From positions 1-14,418 of the forward strand of contig CAZADH010000148.1 in NCBI GenBank assembly GCA_964483805.1: DNA of 14,418 bases, written 5' to 3'. The notes beneath the pieces are model-generated. The model made no database searches and had not been told where the DNA came from. It saw only the letters and a list, made by a program, of their open reading frames with translations. The stretch is from CAZADH01 sp964483805. GTDB taxonomy: Bacteria > Muiribacteriota > Ozemobacteria > Ozemobacterales > Ozemobacteraceae. Below are positions 13,662 through 14,418 of the stretch, piece after piece. Numbering within the stretch: position 1 is the stretch's first letter; every line of letters starts with the position of its first letter. The translations under genes were made by a program, and so were the position numbers.

Positions 13662-14418
13662 ATGAAAACGAACACCGAAAAAACACGAACCACTGGCAGT
13701 CTACCATGGGCGGCCGTGCTATTCGACATCGGCGGCACCTTGCTGTATCCCGATTCGGCAGCCATCGCCCGCATCCACGGCGAGTTGACCGGCACGCCGG
13801 CCCGCCCGGCCACCTTCTGGCGCCACGCCGTGTTGCGTGCCACCGCCGTCTACGACCAACTTCTCGCCCGTCGCCGCGGACGCAATAGCGACGACTGGTG
13901 GGGCGACTACTTCTCGTTGGTATGGGCGGCCGCGACCGGCGCCGGTGCCGCCACCACCGTCGGTCTCGACCGTTTCGTTCGCGCGCTGCAGCGGCATCAT
14001 GAGACCGAGAATCTCTGGGTCGAACCCGTTCCCGGCGCCGAAAAAGCAATACAACGTCTGCACAAAGAGGGCGTGCCGATCGCCGCCGTGTCGAACAGCG
14101 ACGGACGGGCCGAACAACAGTTGGTCGACATCGGTTGGCGCCCGCCCTTTGCCTGCGTCATCGACTCTCACGTCGTCGGGGTCAGCAAACCCGAACCCCG
14201 CATCTTTCGCTACGCGCTCGACCGGCTCCGCCTTCCCCCGGCCAACACTCTCTATGTCGGCGATTTTCACAGTATCGACATCGTCGGCGCCCGCGCCGCC
14301 GGCATGCAGGCCTGCCTGCTCGATCCCCTCGATCTGCGAGCCGATCTGGGTGATTCGGTGTGGCGGCTTCGCCGCTGGGCCGATCTGTGGGCCCTGGGCC
14401 GCACCGTGGCCGGTCAGG
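13662..14418 (+). CDS. HAD-superfamily hydrolase (subfamily IA-like), 3'-truncated
   Basis: The reading frame is open from ATG 13662 to the window end (252 codons seen; the stop lies outside). HAD hydrolases remove phosphate from small molecules through an aspartyl-phosphate. Motif I reads FDIGGTLLY: nucleophile D22 is present, but the usual second Asp of DxD is Gly24. Motif II is VSNSDG (S144), motif III is GVSKPEPRIF (K176), and motif IV is VGDFHSID (D201, D206). A helical cap lies between motifs I and II (about 30-120). In-frame ATG 13650 is an alternative start giving four extra residues; neither has a clear ribosome binding site. The substrate is unknown; phosphoglycolate-phosphatase- or haloacid-dehalogenase-like roles are possible. 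The DIGGT form occurs in some HAD members and does not prove loss of function. Confidence 0.85.
   Translation, partial: MKTNTEKTRTTGSLPWAAVLFDIGGTLLYPDSAAIARIHGELTGTPARPATFWRHAVLRATAVYDQLLARRRGRNSDDWWGDYFSLVWAAATGAGAATTVGLDRFVRALQRHHETENLWVEPVPGAEKAIQRLHKEGVPIAAVSNSDGRAEQQLVDIGWRPPFACVIDSHVVGVSKPEPRIFRYALDRLRLPPANTLYVGDFHSIDIVGARAAGMQACLLDPLDLRADLGDSVWRLRRWADLWALGRTVAGQ

Overview
The window is GC-rich bacterial DNA dominated by one same-strand heat-shock chaperone cluster: a truncated groEL (called groEL1 here), groES, a second complete groEL (groEL2), hrcA, grpE, dnaK and dnaJ, from position 3 to 8224. It closes with a good Rho-independent terminator at 8260-8297. All seven genes are intact where visible. 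Genes are tightly packed, starts are ATG or GTG, and several carry strong AGGAGG-type ribosome binding sites. hrcA points to negative control by HrcA rather than purely sigma-32-type control, but no CIRCE operator (TTAGCACTC-N9-GAGTGCTAA) could be found by eye in the window. If there is one, it probably lies upstream of groEL1, outside the window.

Downstream are accessory genes. At 8457-10604 (+) is a large secreted protein with an N-terminal signal peptide, a PDZ-like segment, a Gly/Ser linker, TPR-like helices and a C-terminal HExxH metallopeptidase domain of the peptidase-MA type. It converges on a minus-strand pair: a RimJ/RimL-like GNAT acetyltransferase (13617-12964) followed 31 nt later by a large multidomain rhomboid protease (12932-10701). 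A HAD-superfamily hydrolase starts divergently from the GNAT gene at 13662 and runs off the window end.

The chaperone genes form a complete ATP-driven folding set: Hsp70 (DnaK) with its J-protein and nucleotide exchange factor, and two Hsp60 subunit types sharing at least one Hsp10. GC-rich intercistronic hairpins lie between groEL1/groES, groEL2/hrcA and dnaK/dnaJ. None has a U-tract, so they look like attenuation, processing or stability elements. The two extracytoplasmic or membrane proteases nearby could contribute to envelope protein quality control, but this is only a positional inference.

The organism cannot be named with confidence. High GC, a signal peptide, a rhomboid and a large TPR/peptidase-MA protein fit an uncultured or little-studied bacterial phylum (PVC-like, Sumerlaeota, Riflebacteria, Armatimonadota or Myxococcota-like lineages are all possible). 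DnaK lacks the insertion typical of proteobacterial DnaK and carries a GVSIGGKAFPS segment that, from memory, resembles archaeal (Thermoplasma/Methanothermobacter-type) DnaK. It is therefore a poor guide to taxonomy.
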